Positions 1 to 8,925 of a stretch of DNA of 64,000 bases are shown piece by piece. The position numbers and the translations under genes were made by a program. Positions within the stretch are counted from its first letter, which is position 1, and each line of letters opens with the position of its first letter. The notes beneath the pieces were generated by a model. It did not search any database, was not told where the DNA came from, and saw only the letters and a program-made list of their open reading frames with translations. Origin of the DNA: Pseudomonas nitroreducens NBRC 12694 (GTDB lineage Bacteria; Pseudomonadota; Gammaproteobacteria; Pseudomonadales; Pseudomonadaceae); contig NZ_BDAI01000014.1 of NCBI RefSeq assembly GCF_002091755.1, positions 65,128 through 129,127 on the forward strand, given 5' to 3'.

Positions 1-636
1 GCCGATGGACAGGGTCAGGCCGACGAGGGCGAACCAACGCCACCATTTGTGGATCTTCACCGTCACCGCGAGGCTGGGGAAGGACAGCAGCACGGCGATG
101 CCCAGCGCCGCCTGGTAGCTCTGCGGGGTGCTCAGGTGGAGGATGATCGGCAGCGCGGTGAGCAGCACCGCGAACAGCGTCAGGGTGTGATAGCCGAGGA
201 AGGTCCAGCGCCGCACCGACAGCCACTTGTAATAGATCGGGTCGGTGATCGCGGCAAGCCCCGCCAGCGTCAGCACGCCGGTGAACAGCGCCTGGCCGCT
301 GTTCCAGGTGGTGGTGACGAAGAAGAACGGCAGGCAGAAGAACAGGCTTTCCTGGTGGATCAGCTGGGTCGCGTAGCGCAGCAGGCCCGGCGGTACTTCC
401 CAGCCGAAGCGGCTCTTGAAGCGCTTGGTGAGCAGGTTCTCCAGCATCAGCCAGATCCAGCTGACCAGCATGACGATGGCCATGGCGCGGGCGAAACCGG
501 CGCGGTGGCGGTCGACCATGACGAAGCTGAACACCCCGGAGCAGAAACCGAAGAGGGCGATCAGGCGCGGGTAGCGCTGCAGCAGGCCGAGGACGAGGGT
601 GATCAGGCGCTGCACGCGCTCTTTCCAGATGAGCAT
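1..636 (-). CDS. DUF5924 family membrane protein (5' part; runs off the left edge)
   Basis: The minus strand is open from an ATG at 636 to the window edge (212 codons, no stop). The product begins MLIWKERVQRLITLVLGLLQ and is strongly hydrophobic, with several predicted membrane helices (around residues 30-45, 50-65, 100-115, 125-140, 155-175 and 190-205) separated by short basic loops. The start, the Arg/Leu-rich N-terminus and the motif ITDPIYYKW resemble Pseudomonas DUF5924 proteins, which often carry a C-terminal DUF2914 domain; that part would lie outside the window. Function is unknown. An open frame on the opposite strand (49-711) is Gln/Arg/His-rich and reads as a shadow. Confidence 0.75.
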   Translation of the reverse strand, partial: MLIWKERVQRLITLVLGLLQRYPRLIALFGFCSGVFSFVMVDRHRAGFARAMAIVMLVSWIWLMLENLLTKRFKSRFGWEVPPGLLRYATQLIHQESLFFCLPFFFVTTTWNSGQALFTGVLTLAGLAAITDPIYYKWLSVRRWTFLGYHTLTLFAVLLTALPIILHLSTPQSYQAALGIAVLLSFPSLAVTVKIHKWWRWFALVGLTLSIG

Positions 637-740
637 GGGGACGATGGGACAACGAAAACGAAAGGGGGCGAGATTGTAACGCCGGATGTCGGCGAGGGGC
701 ACGGGGAGTGACGGGAGGGGAGTTTGGTGCCTGGGTGTTT

Positions 741-918
741 CCCTCACCCCAGCCCTCTCCCAGGGGGAGAGGGGGCCGTTCGCAGTGTTGGCTTGTTTTC
801 GGAGTTAGCCGGCGAGCGCTGTGTATTCAGTGCATGCCGACCAGTCCCCTCTCCCTCCGGGAGAGGGTGAGGGCAGGCCGCAGCGCCGACGTCTGTTCGC
901 GAGCGAGCTCGCTCCTAC
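741..918. repeat. REP cluster: two family B palindromes and one family A palindrome
   Basis: Family B copies lie at 741-775 and 846-873 (CCCTCTCCC / GGGAGAGGG arms with a CCCTCACCCC flank). A family A copy lies at 896-918 (TTCGCGAGCGAGCTCGCTCC). Together they fill most of the 294-base gap between the DUF5924 gene and the LysR gene; nothing else is seen there. Confidence 0.85.
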
Positions 919-930
919 GAAGAGCGGGCT

Positions 931-1839
931 TCAATGCTTCCCGCTCAACTCCTCCCGTGCGAAGTCGACGAACAGCTGCGCCGGCTTGGTCAGCTGGGCG
1001 CGCTTGAGCCAGGCGGCGACCAGGCCGGAGGCGCTGACGTCCTCGGCGATGTTCACCATCACCACCTTCTTGCCGTCGTAGGTGCACTCCGAATGCGGGC
1101 GGGTGACCAGCACCGAGAAGCCGAAACCCTGGCCGACCATGCCGCGCACCATCTCGATGGAGGGCGAGCTGAAGGCGATGTGCGGGTTCAGCCCCAGTTC
1201 CTCGAAGATGCGCACGAAGTAGGTGCGGCTGGGTTGCACGTCCAACAGGATCATCGGTTCCAGCACCAGGTCGCGCAGGGACACCTTGTCCTGCTTGGCG
1301 AAGCGGTGGTTCTCCGGCAGCAGCGCGTAAGGGCGCTGGGCGGGCATCAGCGGGTCGGTGGAGATGGTCGCGTCGAGGTCGTGTTCGTAGAGCAGCGCCA
1401 GGTCGAAGCGGCCGGCGGTGAGGCCCTGCACCAGCTCCTGCTGCTCGCCGTCGCTGATGCGGATTTCCACGCCCGGGTAGCGCTCGCGGAAGCCCGAGAT
1501 CAGGCGCGGCAGGTAGAGCGGGGCGACGGTCTCGAAGCAGCCGATGTCGATCTGCCCGGCGACCACGTCATTGTCGGCCAGGGCGTTCTGCTCGAACTCG
1601 TGGGCCATGCGCAGCAGTTCCTGCGCCTTGCGGTAGAAGCGCGCGCCGCTGGGAGTGAGCGACACGCCCTGGGCGTGGTGGCGGATGAACAGCTGCACGC
1701 CGAAGCTCTCTTCCAGCCCCTTGATCGCCGTGGAAATGGACGGTTGCGCGATGTACAGCTTGCGCGAGGCTTCAGCCACGCTGCCGCACTCCACGGTGGT
1801 CACGAAATACTTCAGTTGCCGCAAGGTATAGGAAGCCAC
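931..1839 (-). CDS. LysR family transcriptional regulator
   Basis: 302 residues, the usual LysR length. The N-terminal winged helix-turn-helix is clear (LRQLKYFVTTVECGSVAEASRKLYIAQPSISTAIKGLEE, shown here in parts: LRQLKYF, SVAEASRKLYIAQPSIS), followed by a LysR substrate-binding domain from about residue 90. The frame stays open upstream, but the family start is V/M-ASYTLRQLKYF, which corresponds to the GTG at 1839; this is the chosen start. The gene is divergent from the nitrilase gene at 2043, so it probably controls the amine catabolic cluster on the plus strand; the effector cannot be read from the sequence. The 203-base divergent gap contains an AT-rich stretch near 1855-1875 typical of a promoter/operator. 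Confidence 0.88.
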   Translation of the reverse strand: MASYTLRQLKYFVTTVECGSVAEASRKLYIAQPSISTAIKGLEESFGVQLFIRHHAQGVSLTPSGARFYRKAQELLRMAHEFEQNALADNDVVAGQIDIGCFETVAPLYLPRLISGFRERYPGVEIRISDGEQQELVQGLTAGRFDLALLYEHDLDATISTDPLMPAQRPYALLPENHRFAKQDKVSLRDLVLEPMILLDVQPSRTYFVRIFEELGLNPHIAFSSPSIEMVRGMVGQGFGFSVLVTRPHSECTYDGKKVVMVNIAEDVSASGLVAAWLKRAQLTKPAQLFVDFAREELSGKH

Positions 1840-2042
1840 TGCACGCCTCGTTGATGCTTTTTTATACAAGATACCGCGTTGAGCCGGCCGGCGGGGGCGG
1901 CCCGTGGCGAAGATTTTCCTCGCCGGGGACCACATTTTTCATGGCCTTGGCCGCCTGCTGCGTCCCTCCGGGCGCGGGCATACTCCGCCCAAACCCTAAA
2001 TGCACCCTGCAAATCCCGTACACGCGGACTGGAGTAAAGCCC

Positions 2043-2840
2043 ATGCGCATGGCCCTGTGGCAGACCTGCGGACTTCCCGGCGACGTTGCCGGCAACCTCG
2101 ACCAACTGGAGCGCCAGGCCAGCGCGGCCGCCGCAACCGGCGCGCAGCTGCTGCTCTGCCCGGAACTCTGGCTGGGCGGCTACAACGTCCCGCAGCAGAT
2201 GAACGAGCTGGCCGAAGCGGCGGACGGGCCGTCCGCCCGGCGTATCGGCGAGCTGGCGCAGCGCCTCGGGCTGGCTATCGCCTACGGCTACGCCGAACGC
2301 CACCCTCAGGGCGGCAAGCCGTACAACTCGGTGCAGGTGATCGGCCCATCCGGGAAGGCCATCGGGCACTACCGCAAGGCGCACCTGTTCGGCGCCATGG
2401 AGCGCGAAGTGTTCAGCGCCGGTGATGTGCTGGAAGCCCCGTTCGACTACGCCGGCTGGCGTATCGGCCTGCTGATCTGCTTCGACGTGGAGTATCCCGA
2501 GGCGGTACGCACCCACGCACTGAACGGCGCCGGGCTGATCCTCATCCCCACCGCGCTGACGCCGGAGTACGGCGCGGTTCCGGGCGTGATCGTCCCGGCG
2601 CGGGCGGTGGAGAACCAGTTGTTCGTCGCCTACTGCAACCACTGCGGCGTGGAGGACGGGCTGGCCTTCCTCGGCGGCTCCTGCATCGTCGCGCCGGACG
2701 GCGAGCGCCTGGCTGCCGCCGGGCCCGCGGAGAGTCTGCTGATCGTCGATCTCGACACGCAGCAGCGTGCCCGCCAGGCCGGCACCTTCCCTTACCTGGC
2801 GTGCCGCCGCCCCGAGCTGTACGGTGCGCTGACCCGCTGA
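2043..2840 (+). CDS. Carbon-nitrogen hydrolase (nitrilase superfamily amidase)
   Basis: 265 residues, single CN_hydrolase domain. The Glu-Lys-Cys triad is visible: E41 in CPELWLGGYN, K112 in HYRKAHLFG, and C146 in GLLICFDVEYPE. The family hydrolyses amides, N-carbamoyl compounds or omega-amides to acids plus ammonia; the exact substrate is not evident. The ATG at 2043 follows a GGAG about 9 bases upstream and gives the natural family N-terminus (MRMALWQTCG). First gene of a plus-strand set with an aldehyde dehydrogenase and an aminotransferase. The pairing of transaminase and omega-amidase-type enzyme suggests removal of an amide group produced during amine breakdown, but this is inference. 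No signal peptide, so cytosolic. Confidence 0.88.
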   Translation: MRMALWQTCGLPGDVAGNLDQLERQASAAAATGAQLLLCPELWLGGYNVPQQMNELAEAADGPSARRIGELAQRLGLAIAYGYAERHPQGGKPYNSVQVIGPSGKAIGHYRKAHLFGAMEREVFSAGDVLEAPFDYAGWRIGLLICFDVEYPEAVRTHALNGAGLILIPTALTPEYGAVPGVIVPARAVENQLFVAYCNHCGVEDGLAFLGGSCIVAPDGERLAAAGPAESLLIVDLDTQQRARQAGTFPYLACRRPELYGALTR

Positions 2841-3022
2841 ATACGGGCCCTGCAGCGGTGCGCAGGCACGCCCCGCGATGGCGCGCCATGCTCCGGGCTG
2901 GTGCGAGGCTGCCCAGCTTTTTCATATACCCCGAAGACAAATTTAATAATTTTCCTTGGCAAGGCCTTCGGCGACCATCCAATCCACATTCCAACAACAA
3001 CGATCCTCCACGGAGTGCCCTG

Positions 3023-4516
3023 GTGTACGAGCTCAACGATTGGCGGCAGCGTGCTGCCCGGCAGACCTTCATCGACAGCGCGCTGATCGGCGGCCGCCGC
3101 GTGGCTGCGCAGGACGGCGCGACCTTCGCGTCCATCGATCCGGCGACCAATCGCCTGCTGGCCAATGTCGCCGCCTGCGGCGCGGCCGAGATCGACGCCG
3201 CCGTGCGGGTTGCCCGCCAGGCCTTCGAGACCGGCCCCTGGGCACGCATGGCGCCGCGTGAGCGCAAGGCCGCGCTGCAGAAGCTCGCCGAGCTGATGAT
3301 GGCCAACCGCGACGAACTGGCCCTGCTCGACACCCTGAACATGGGCAAGCCGGTGATGGACGCCTGGAATATCGACGTGCCCGGCGCCGCAGGCGTGTTC
3401 TCCTGGTACGCCGAAAGCCTCGACAAGCTCTACGATCAGGTCGCCCCGACCGCGCAGAACGCCCTGGCCACCATCACCCGCACGCCGCTGGGCGTGATCG
3501 GCGCCGTGGTGCCGTGGAACTTCCCGCTCGACATGGCCGCCTGGAAGCTGGCGCCCGCGCTGGCCGCCGGCAACTCCGTGGTGCTCAAGCCCGCCGAGCA
3601 GTCGCCGTTCTCCGCCCTGCGCCTGGCCGAGCTGGCGCTCGAAGCCGGCATCCCCGAAGGCGTGCTGAACGTCGTGCCGGGCCTGGGCGAAACCGCCGGC
3701 AAGGCGCTGGGCCTGCACCCGGATGTGGACGCCCTGGTGTTCACCGGCTCGACCCAGGTCGGCAAGTACTTCATGCAGTATTCCGCGCAGTCCAACCTCA
3801 AGCAGGTCTGGCTGGAGTGCGGCGGCAAGAGCCCGAACCTGGTGTTCGCCGACTGCCGCGACCTCGACCTCGCCGCTGAAAAAGCCGCCTTCGGCATCTT
3901 CTTCAACCAGGGCGAAGTCTGCTCGGCCAACTCGCGCCTGCTGGTGGAGCGTTCGATCCACGACGAGTTCGTCGAGCGCCTGATCGCCAAGGCCCGCGAC
4001 TGGGCGCCCGGCGACCCGCTGGACCCGGCCAGCCGCGCCGGCTCCATCGTCGACAACAAGCAGACCGCCGGCATCATGGCCTGCATCGACCGCGCCCAGA
4101 GCGATGGCGCGCAGCTCGCCTGCGGTGGCCGCCAGCTGAGCTTCAATGGCTCGGACAACTTCATCGAACCGACCCTCTTCACCGGCGTGCGCCCGGAACA
4201 GTCCCTGGCCCGCGACGAAGTGTTCGGCCCGGTGCTTGCAGTCATCCCCTTCGACAGCGAAGAGGAAGCCGTGCGTCTGGCCAACGACAGCATCTACGGC
4301 CTCGCCGCTTCGCTGTGGAGCGATGACCTGCACCGCGCTCACCGCGTGGCCCGCAAGCTCAATGCCGGCACCGTGTCGGTGAACACTGTGGACGCGCTGG
4401 ACCCGGCGATTCCCTTTGGTGGCGGCAAGCAGTCCGGCTTCGGCCGCGACCTCTCGCTGCACTCGTTCGACAAGTACACCCAGTTGAAAACCACCTGGTT
4501 CCAGCTGCGCGACTGA
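3023..4516 (+). CDS. NAD(P)+-dependent aldehyde dehydrogenase, KauB/PuuC-like
   Basis: 497 residues. Covers the whole aldehyde dehydrogenase fold: cofactor motif VPWNFPLDMAAWKLAP (about 163-178), catalytic Glu265 in LECGGKSPN, and nucleophile Cys300 in NQGEVCSANSR. Most like the gamma-glutamylaminobutyraldehyde / aminoaldehyde dehydrogenases of polyamine catabolism (KauB, PuuC type), which oxidise omega-aminoaldehydes to acids. The start is the GTG at 3023, preceded by CGGAG at 3011-3015 with 7 bases spacing; an upstream in-frame extension lacks family similarity. The 182-base gap before it holds an AT-rich promoter-like stretch (about 2920-2960), so it may have its own promoter. It lies directly before the aminotransferase that would make its aldehyde substrate. 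Confidence 0.9.
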   Translation: MYELNDWRQRAARQTFIDSALIGGRRVAAQDGATFASIDPATNRLLANVAACGAAEIDAAVRVARQAFETGPWARMAPRERKAALQKLAELMMANRDELALLDTLNMGKPVMDAWNIDVPGAAGVFSWYAESLDKLYDQVAPTAQNALATITRTPLGVIGAVVPWNFPLDMAAWKLAPALAAGNSVVLKPAEQSPFSALRLAELALEAGIPEGVLNVVPGLGETAGKALGLHPDVDALVFTGSTQVGKYFMQYSAQSNLKQVWLECGGKSPNLVFADCRDLDLAAEKAAFGIFFNQGEVCSANSRLLVERSIHDEFVERLIAKARDWAPGDPLDPASRAGSIVDNKQTAGIMACIDRAQSDGAQLACGGRQLSFNGSDNFIEPTLFTGVRPEQSLARDEVFGPVLAVIPFDSEEEAVRLANDSIYGLAASLWSDDLHRAHRVARKLNAGTVSVNTVDALDPAIPFGGGKQSGFGRDLSLHSFDKYTQLKTTWFQLRD

Positions 4517-4572
4517 AGACAAGACAGGCCGCCGGGGTCGAACCCGGCGCCTGAGCAATACCCCGATTCATA

Positions 4573-4627
4573 AGAGCCTGTTTTTAACGCCGCCATGCCG
4601 ACGCGCAGCAGATCGTAAACAGGTTCT
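4573..4627. repeat. Isolated inverted repeat, MITE/REP-like
   Basis: Arms AGAGCCTGTTT (4573-4583) and AAACAGGTTCT (4617-4627) pair over 11 bases with one G-U, enclosing about 33 bases. I recognise this as a type of dispersed Pseudomonas palindrome; only one copy is in this window. It lies in the 228-base gap between the aldehyde dehydrogenase and aminotransferase genes and has no run of T after it. Confidence 0.55.
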
Positions 4628-4744
4628 AACCGAACCGTTCGAGACGGCCGGTGAGACTGCCCAGGTAAGTCCGTCGCCCTCGATCCCCTGAAGACCCCTC
4701 AGGCCGGCTGCCGGAGCACCGCCGAGGGATAGAGGAGAAAGTCG

Positions 4745-6127
4745 ATGACCGACAACACCCGCGCCCCGCGCGACACCCGTGAATACCAGAAAGCCGATGC
4801 GGCCCACCACATCCATGCCTTCCTCGACCAGAAGGCGCTGAACGCCGAGGGCCCGCGCGTGATGGTGCGTGGCGAAGGCCTGCATCTGTGGGACAACGAC
4901 GGCAACAAGTACATCGACGGCATGTCCGGCCTGTGGTGCACCAACCTGGGCTACGGCCGCAAGGACCTGACCGCCGCCGCCACCGCCCAGCTGGACGAGC
5001 TGCCGTACTACAACATGTTCTTCCACACCACCCACCCGGCGGTGATCGAACTCTCCGAGACGCTCTTCAGCCTGCTGCCCGACCACTACAGCCACGCGAT
5101 CTACACCAACTCCGGCTCCGAGGCCAACGAGGTGCTGATCCGTACCGTGCGCCGCTTCTGGCAGATCGAAGGCAAGCCGCAGAAGAAGATCATGATCGGC
5201 CGCTGGAACGGCTACCACGGCTCGACCCTGGCGGCCACCGCGCTGGGCGGCATGAAGTTCATGCACGAGATGGGCGGCCTGATCCCGGACATCGCGCACA
5301 TCGACGAACCCTACTTCTTCGCCGCCGGCGGTGACCTGACCCCGGCCGAGTTCGGCCGTCGCTGCGCGCTGCAGCTGGAAGAGAAGATTCTCGAACTGGG
5401 CGCCGACAACGTCGCCGGCTTCATCGCCGAGCCGTTCCAGGGCGCCGGCGGCATGATCTTCCCGCCGGAAAGCTACTGGCCGGAAATCCAGCGCATCTGC
5501 CGTCAGTACGACGTGCTGCTGTGCGCCGACGAAGTGATCGGTGGCTTCGGCCGTACCGGCGAGTGGTTCGCCCACCAGCACTTCGGCTTCCAGCCGGACA
5601 CCCTGTCCATCGCCAAGGGCCTGACCTCCGGCTACATCCCCATGGGCGGCCTGGTGCTGAGCAAGCGCATCGCCAAGGCGCTGGTGGAAGAGGGCGGCGT
5701 GTTCGCCCACGGCCTGACCTACTCCGGCCACCCGGTGGCCGCCGCCGTAGCCGTCGCCAACCTGCGCGCGCTGCGTGACGAGGGCTGGGTGACTGCGGTG
5801 AAGAACGACACCGGCCCGTACCTGCAGCAGTGCCTGCGCGAGGTCTTCGGCAACCACCCGCTGGTGGGCGACATCCAGGGCACCGGCTTCGTCGCCGCGC
5901 TGCAGTTCGTCGAGGACAAGGCCACCCGCAAGCGCTTCGACAACGAGAACGACATCGCCTGGCGCTGCCGCACCATCGGCTTCGAGGAAGGCGTGATCAT
6001 CCGTTCCACCCTCGGCCGCATGATCATGGCCCCGGCGCTGGTCGCCGGTCGTGCCGAGATCGACGAACTGGTCGACAAGACCCGCCGCGCGGTGGATCGC
6101 ACGGCCCAGGAAATCGGCGTGCTGTAA
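4745..6127 (+). CDS. Class-III (PLP) aminotransferase, SpuC/PauA-like omega-transaminase
   Basis: 460 residues. Typical omega-transaminase landmarks: SGLWCTNLGYGR substrate-pocket region, SGSEANE (PLP phosphate), WNGYHGSTLA, the Asp of CADEVIGGFGRTG, and the Schiff-base lysine K291 in SIAKGLTSGYIPMGG. Closest in layout to putrescine/cadaverine:pyruvate aminotransferases (SpuC family), which turn terminal amines into aldehydes. ATG at 4745 follows GAGGAGA. It sits between an aldehyde dehydrogenase and a polyamine-type binding protein, consistent with amine to aldehyde to acid conversion. Substrate choice (diamine, polyamine, beta-alanine) is not decidable from sequence alone. Confidence 0.9.
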   Translation: MTDNTRAPRDTREYQKADAAHHIHAFLDQKALNAEGPRVMVRGEGLHLWDNDGNKYIDGMSGLWCTNLGYGRKDLTAAATAQLDELPYYNMFFHTTHPAVIELSETLFSLLPDHYSHAIYTNSGSEANEVLIRTVRRFWQIEGKPQKKIMIGRWNGYHGSTLAATALGGMKFMHEMGGLIPDIAHIDEPYFFAAGGDLTPAEFGRRCALQLEEKILELGADNVAGFIAEPFQGAGGMIFPPESYWPEIQRICRQYDVLLCADEVIGGFGRTGEWFAHQHFGFQPDTLSIAKGLTSGYIPMGGLVLSKRIAKALVEEGGVFAHGLTYSGHPVAAAVAVANLRALRDEGWVTAVKNDTGPYLQQCLREVFGNHPLVGDIQGTGFVAALQFVEDKATRKRFDNENDIAWRCRTIGFEEGVIIRSTLGRMIMAPALVAGRAEIDELVDKTRRAVDRTAQEIGVL

Positions 6128-6139
6128 GGCACGCACTTT

Positions 6140-6289
6140 TGTAGGAGCGAGGAGGACGCCTAGTCCTTGCTCGCGAAGCTTTTGTGCTGGGTCTGAGGGC
6201 CCCTCTCCCTAACCCTCTCCCTGAAGGGAGAGGGTTAGGGAGAGGGAACCCGCTAGCGCCGAAGTTTCACGAGCAATCCCGCTCCTACA
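6140..6289. repeat. REP cluster: long-loop family A, family B, degenerate family A
   Basis: 6140-6177 is a family A element whose two arms (GTAGGAGCGAG and TTGCTCGCGAA) are separated by an inserted GAGGACGCCTAGTCC. 6200-6246 is a long family B palindrome containing CCCTCTCCCTGAAGGGAGAG. 6266-6289 is a degenerate inverted family A copy. They fill the 290-base gap before the binding protein gene. Confidence 0.82.
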
Positions 6290-6417
6290 AAAAAGAACAC
6301 CAACAACAACGCCGCGAGCGCAAAGACGCCCGCGCGATGGAACCCTTTTGCCCGGCTTCTGGCCGGGGGTACTGCCCAGCAACACAACAACGCCAATCCG
6401 GCTGTGGGAGTCGTTCC

Positions 6418-7464
6418 ATGAAAGTGTCCTTGCTCACGCGCATCTCCATCACCTGTGCCCTCGCCGCCGCTGTCGGCAGCGTGAACGCCCAGTCCCAAAG
6501 CATCACCGTCATCTCCTTCGGCGGCGCCACCAAGGCGGCCCAGGAGCAGGCCTACTTCAAGCCCTTCGAGGCCAGTGGCGCCGGCAAGATCGTTGCCGGC
6601 GAATACAACGGCGAGATGGCCAAGGTGAAGGCCATGGTCGATGTCGGCAAAGTCACCTGGGACGTGGTCGAGGTGGAAAGCCCCGAGCTGCTGCGCGGCT
6701 GCGAGGAAGGCCTGTTCGAGCGCATCGACCCGGCGGCCATCGGCGACGAGAAGAACTTCGTCCCCGGCACCCTCAGCGAGTGCGGCGTGGCCACCTACGT
6801 CTGGTCCATGGTCATGGCCTACAACGGCGCCAAGGTCGCCAAGGCCCCGCAGTCCTGGGCCGACTTCTGGAACACCGCCGAATATCCGGGCAAGCGCGGC
6901 CTGCGCAAGGGCGCCAAGTACACCCTGGAAATCGCCCTGCTGGCAGACGGCGTGAAGCAGGAAGATATCTACAAGGTGCTCGGCACGAAGGAAGGCGTCG
7001 ACCGCGCCTTCGCCAAGCTCGACCAGCTCAAGGGCAACATCCAGTGGTGGGAAGCCGGCGCGCAACCGCCGCAGTGGCTGGCCGCCGGTGACGTGGTGAT
7101 GAGCGCCGCCTACAACGGCCGCATCGCCGCCGCGCAGAAGGAAGGCGTGAAGCTGGGCATCGTCTGGCCGGGCAGCCTGTACGACCCGGAATACTGGGCC
7201 GTGGTGAAAGGCACGCCGAACAAGGCGCTGGCCGAGAAGTTCATCGCCTTCGCCAGTCAGCCCCAGACCCAGAAGACCTTCTCCGAGAACATCCCCTACG
7301 GCCCCGTGCACAAGGGCACCCTCGACCTGCTGCCGGCGGACGTGCGCGACGCGCTGCCCACCGCGCCGGCCAACCTCGAAGGCGCCCGCTCGGTGGACGC
7401 GGCCTTCTGGGTCGACCACGGCGAAGAGCTGGAACAGCGCTTCAACGCCTGGGCCGCTCGCTGA
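6418..7464 (+). CDS. Periplasmic ABC-type solute-binding protein, PotD/PotF-like
   Basis: 348 residues. The N-terminus is a Sec signal peptide (MKVSLLTRISITCALAAAVG) with likely cleavage after SVNA, then an SBP_bac_8 type domain starting ITVISFGGATKAAQEQ and with VTWDVVEVESPELL and VVMSAAYNGR typical of polyamine-binding proteins. ATG at 6418 is chosen because it gives a complete signal peptide. No ABC permease or ATPase gene is adjacent; instead the next gene is an NCS1-type secondary permease. So this is an orphan binding protein that either feeds transporter subunits encoded elsewhere or has another role. Its place after an aminotransferase suggests an amine-type ligand; this is inference. 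Confidence 0.88.
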   Translation: MKVSLLTRISITCALAAAVGSVNAQSQSITVISFGGATKAAQEQAYFKPFEASGAGKIVAGEYNGEMAKVKAMVDVGKVTWDVVEVESPELLRGCEEGLFERIDPAAIGDEKNFVPGTLSECGVATYVWSMVMAYNGAKVAKAPQSWADFWNTAEYPGKRGLRKGAKYTLEIALLADGVKQEDIYKVLGTKEGVDRAFAKLDQLKGNIQWWEAGAQPPQWLAAGDVVMSAAYNGRIAAAQKEGVKLGIVWPGSLYDPEYWAVVKGTPNKALAEKFIAFASQPQTQKTFSENIPYGPVHKGTLDLLPADVRDALPTAPANLEGARSVDAAFWVDHGEELEQRFNAWAAR

Positions 7465-7483
7465 TTTCCCTTTCCTGATCCGC

Positions 7484-7503
7484 GCCCGGCGCTTGCGCCG
7501 GGC
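7484..7503 (+). terminator. GC-rich hairpin between binding protein and permease genes
   Basis: Arms GCCCGGCGC and GCGCCGGGC pair perfectly around a TT loop. No T run follows, so it is a poor intrinsic terminator; it may stabilise the upstream message or cause partial termination, giving more binding protein than permease. Confidence 0.45.
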
Positions 7504-7533
7504 CTGCCTTGCCAACGACGCGTGAGAAACACC

Positions 7534-8925
7534 ATGACAACGACGCAAAACCAGGCGACGACGCTGGAGCTGAGCACCATCCAGCCCATCGCTGCGCACG
7601 AACGACACGGCCGCGCCCGCGACCTCTTCACCATCTGGTTCGGCAGCAACATCATGCTGCTGACCGTGGTCACCGGCGCCCTGGCGGTCACCGTGTTCAA
7701 GCTGCCATTCTTCGCCGCCGTGCTGGCGCTGGTGCTGGGCAACCTGGTGGGCGGCGTGTTCATGGCCCTGCACTCGGCCCAGGGCCCGCAGCTGGGCGTG
7801 CCGCAGATGGTGCAGACCCGCGGCCAGTTTGGCTCCTTCGGCTCGCTGCTGGTGGTCGCCCTGGTGGTGATCATGTACCTGGGCTTCTTCGCTTCCAACC
7901 TGGTGCTCGGCGGCCAGGCGTTGCACGCGCGCTTCGAGGTGATCGGCACCAACACCGGCATCCTGCTGGTGGGTGCGATCAGCGTGATCGCCACGGTGTT
8001 CGGCTACCGCCTGATCCACGGCTACACCCGCGTGATGTCCTGGCTGTCCGGCGCGGTGCTGCTGGTCAGCTTCGTCTGGCTGGTGTTCGTCCACGGCCTG
8101 CCGGCGGACCTGCTGCAGCGCAACGAGAACAACATCCCCGGCTTCCTCGGCGCGCTGTCCATCGCCGCGCTCTGGCAGCTGGCCTACGCCCCCTACGTTT
8201 CCGACTACTCGCGCTACATGCCGCAGGGCACCGGTGCGCGCACTGCGTTCTGGTCGAGCTACTGGGGCTGCTGCCTGGGCTCCATCCTGCCAATGCTGCT
8301 GGGTGTGCTGGTCGGCCTGTCGGTGGGCGAGGGCGACGTCATCGCCGGCCTGATCGAGATGACCGGCGGCTTCAGCGCCATCATGGTTGCGGTGTTCTCC
8401 ATCGGCATCGCCGCGACCAACTCGATGAACCTGTACTGCGGCACGCTCTCGGCCATCACCGTCGGCCAGACCCTGCTGCCGTCCTGGTCGGCCCAGGCCG
8501 GCTGGCGCGCGGTGATCGCCCTGGCGCTGTTCGGTGGCTCGCTGGCCATCGCCCTGCTCGGCCAGGACAACTTCATGGCCAACTACACCAACTTCATCCT
8601 GCTGCTGCTCTACGTCCTGGTGCCCTGGAGCGCGATCAACCTGGTCGACTACTACCTGGTGGCCCACGGCGAATACGACGTGCTGTCGTTCTTCCGGCGT
8701 GACGGCGGTATCTACGGCACCTTCAACTGGACCGCGGTGAACTGCTACATCCTCGGCATCCTGGTGCAGGTGCCGTTCATGTCCACCGCGCTCTACACCG
8801 GCGCCGCCGCGCAGGCCATGAACGGCGCGGACATCTCCTGGGTCGTCGGCCTGGGCGTGGTCTCGCCGGTCTACTGGCTGTTCAGCCGCAAGCGCCAGCG
8901 CGCCCTGAAGGCGGCCCGCGCATGA
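7534..8925 (+). CDS. NCS1 family permease (cytosine/purine permease-like)
   Basis: 463 residues with about 12 hydrophobic segments and the NCS1 start region DLFTIWFGSNIMLLTVVTGAL. Family members are sodium- or proton-coupled importers of nucleobases, allantoin, hydantoins and related small nitrogen compounds in the inner membrane. A GTG at 7522 in frame would add four residues (MRNT); the ATG at 7534 is preferred although its ribosome-binding site is weak. The last four bases (ATGA, 8922-8925) overlap the start of the HDAC-fold gene, so the two are translationally coupled. The coupling suggests that the permease imports the substrate of that hydrolase. Ligand unknown. Confidence 0.85.
   Translation: MTTTQNQATTLELSTIQPIAAHERHGRARDLFTIWFGSNIMLLTVVTGALAVTVFKLPFFAAVLALVLGNLVGGVFMALHSAQGPQLGVPQMVQTRGQFGSFGSLLVVALVVIMYLGFFASNLVLGGQALHARFEVIGTNTGILLVGAISVIATVFGYRLIHGYTRVMSWLSGAVLLVSFVWLVFVHGLPADLLQRNENNIPGFLGALSIAALWQLAYAPYVSDYSRYMPQGTGARTAFWSSYWGCCLGSILPMLLGVLVGLSVGEGDVIAGLIEMTGGFSAIMVAVFSIGIAATNSMNLYCGTLSAITVGQTLLPSWSAQAGWRAVIALALFGGSLAIALLGQDNFMANYTNFILLLLYVLVPWSAINLVDYYLVAHGEYDVLSFFRRDGGIYGTFNWTAVNCYILGILVQVPFMSTALYTGAAAQAMNGADISWVVGLGVVSPVYWLFSRKRQRALKAARA

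Noticed and set aside
49..711. 220-codon plus-strand open frame rich in Gln, Arg and His
   Set aside because: It is the shadow of the DUF5924 gene on the other strand; composition is typical of antisense frames in GC-rich DNA.
4573..4627. Intrinsic terminator behind the aldehyde dehydrogenase gene
   Set aside because: The inverted repeat has a 33-base centre and no T run, so it fits a dispersed palindrome better.
6253..8667. 804-codon minus-strand open frame across the binding protein and permease genes
   Set aside because: Its sequence is His/Gln/Ala-rich with no domain, and both plus-strand genes beneath it are clear family members.
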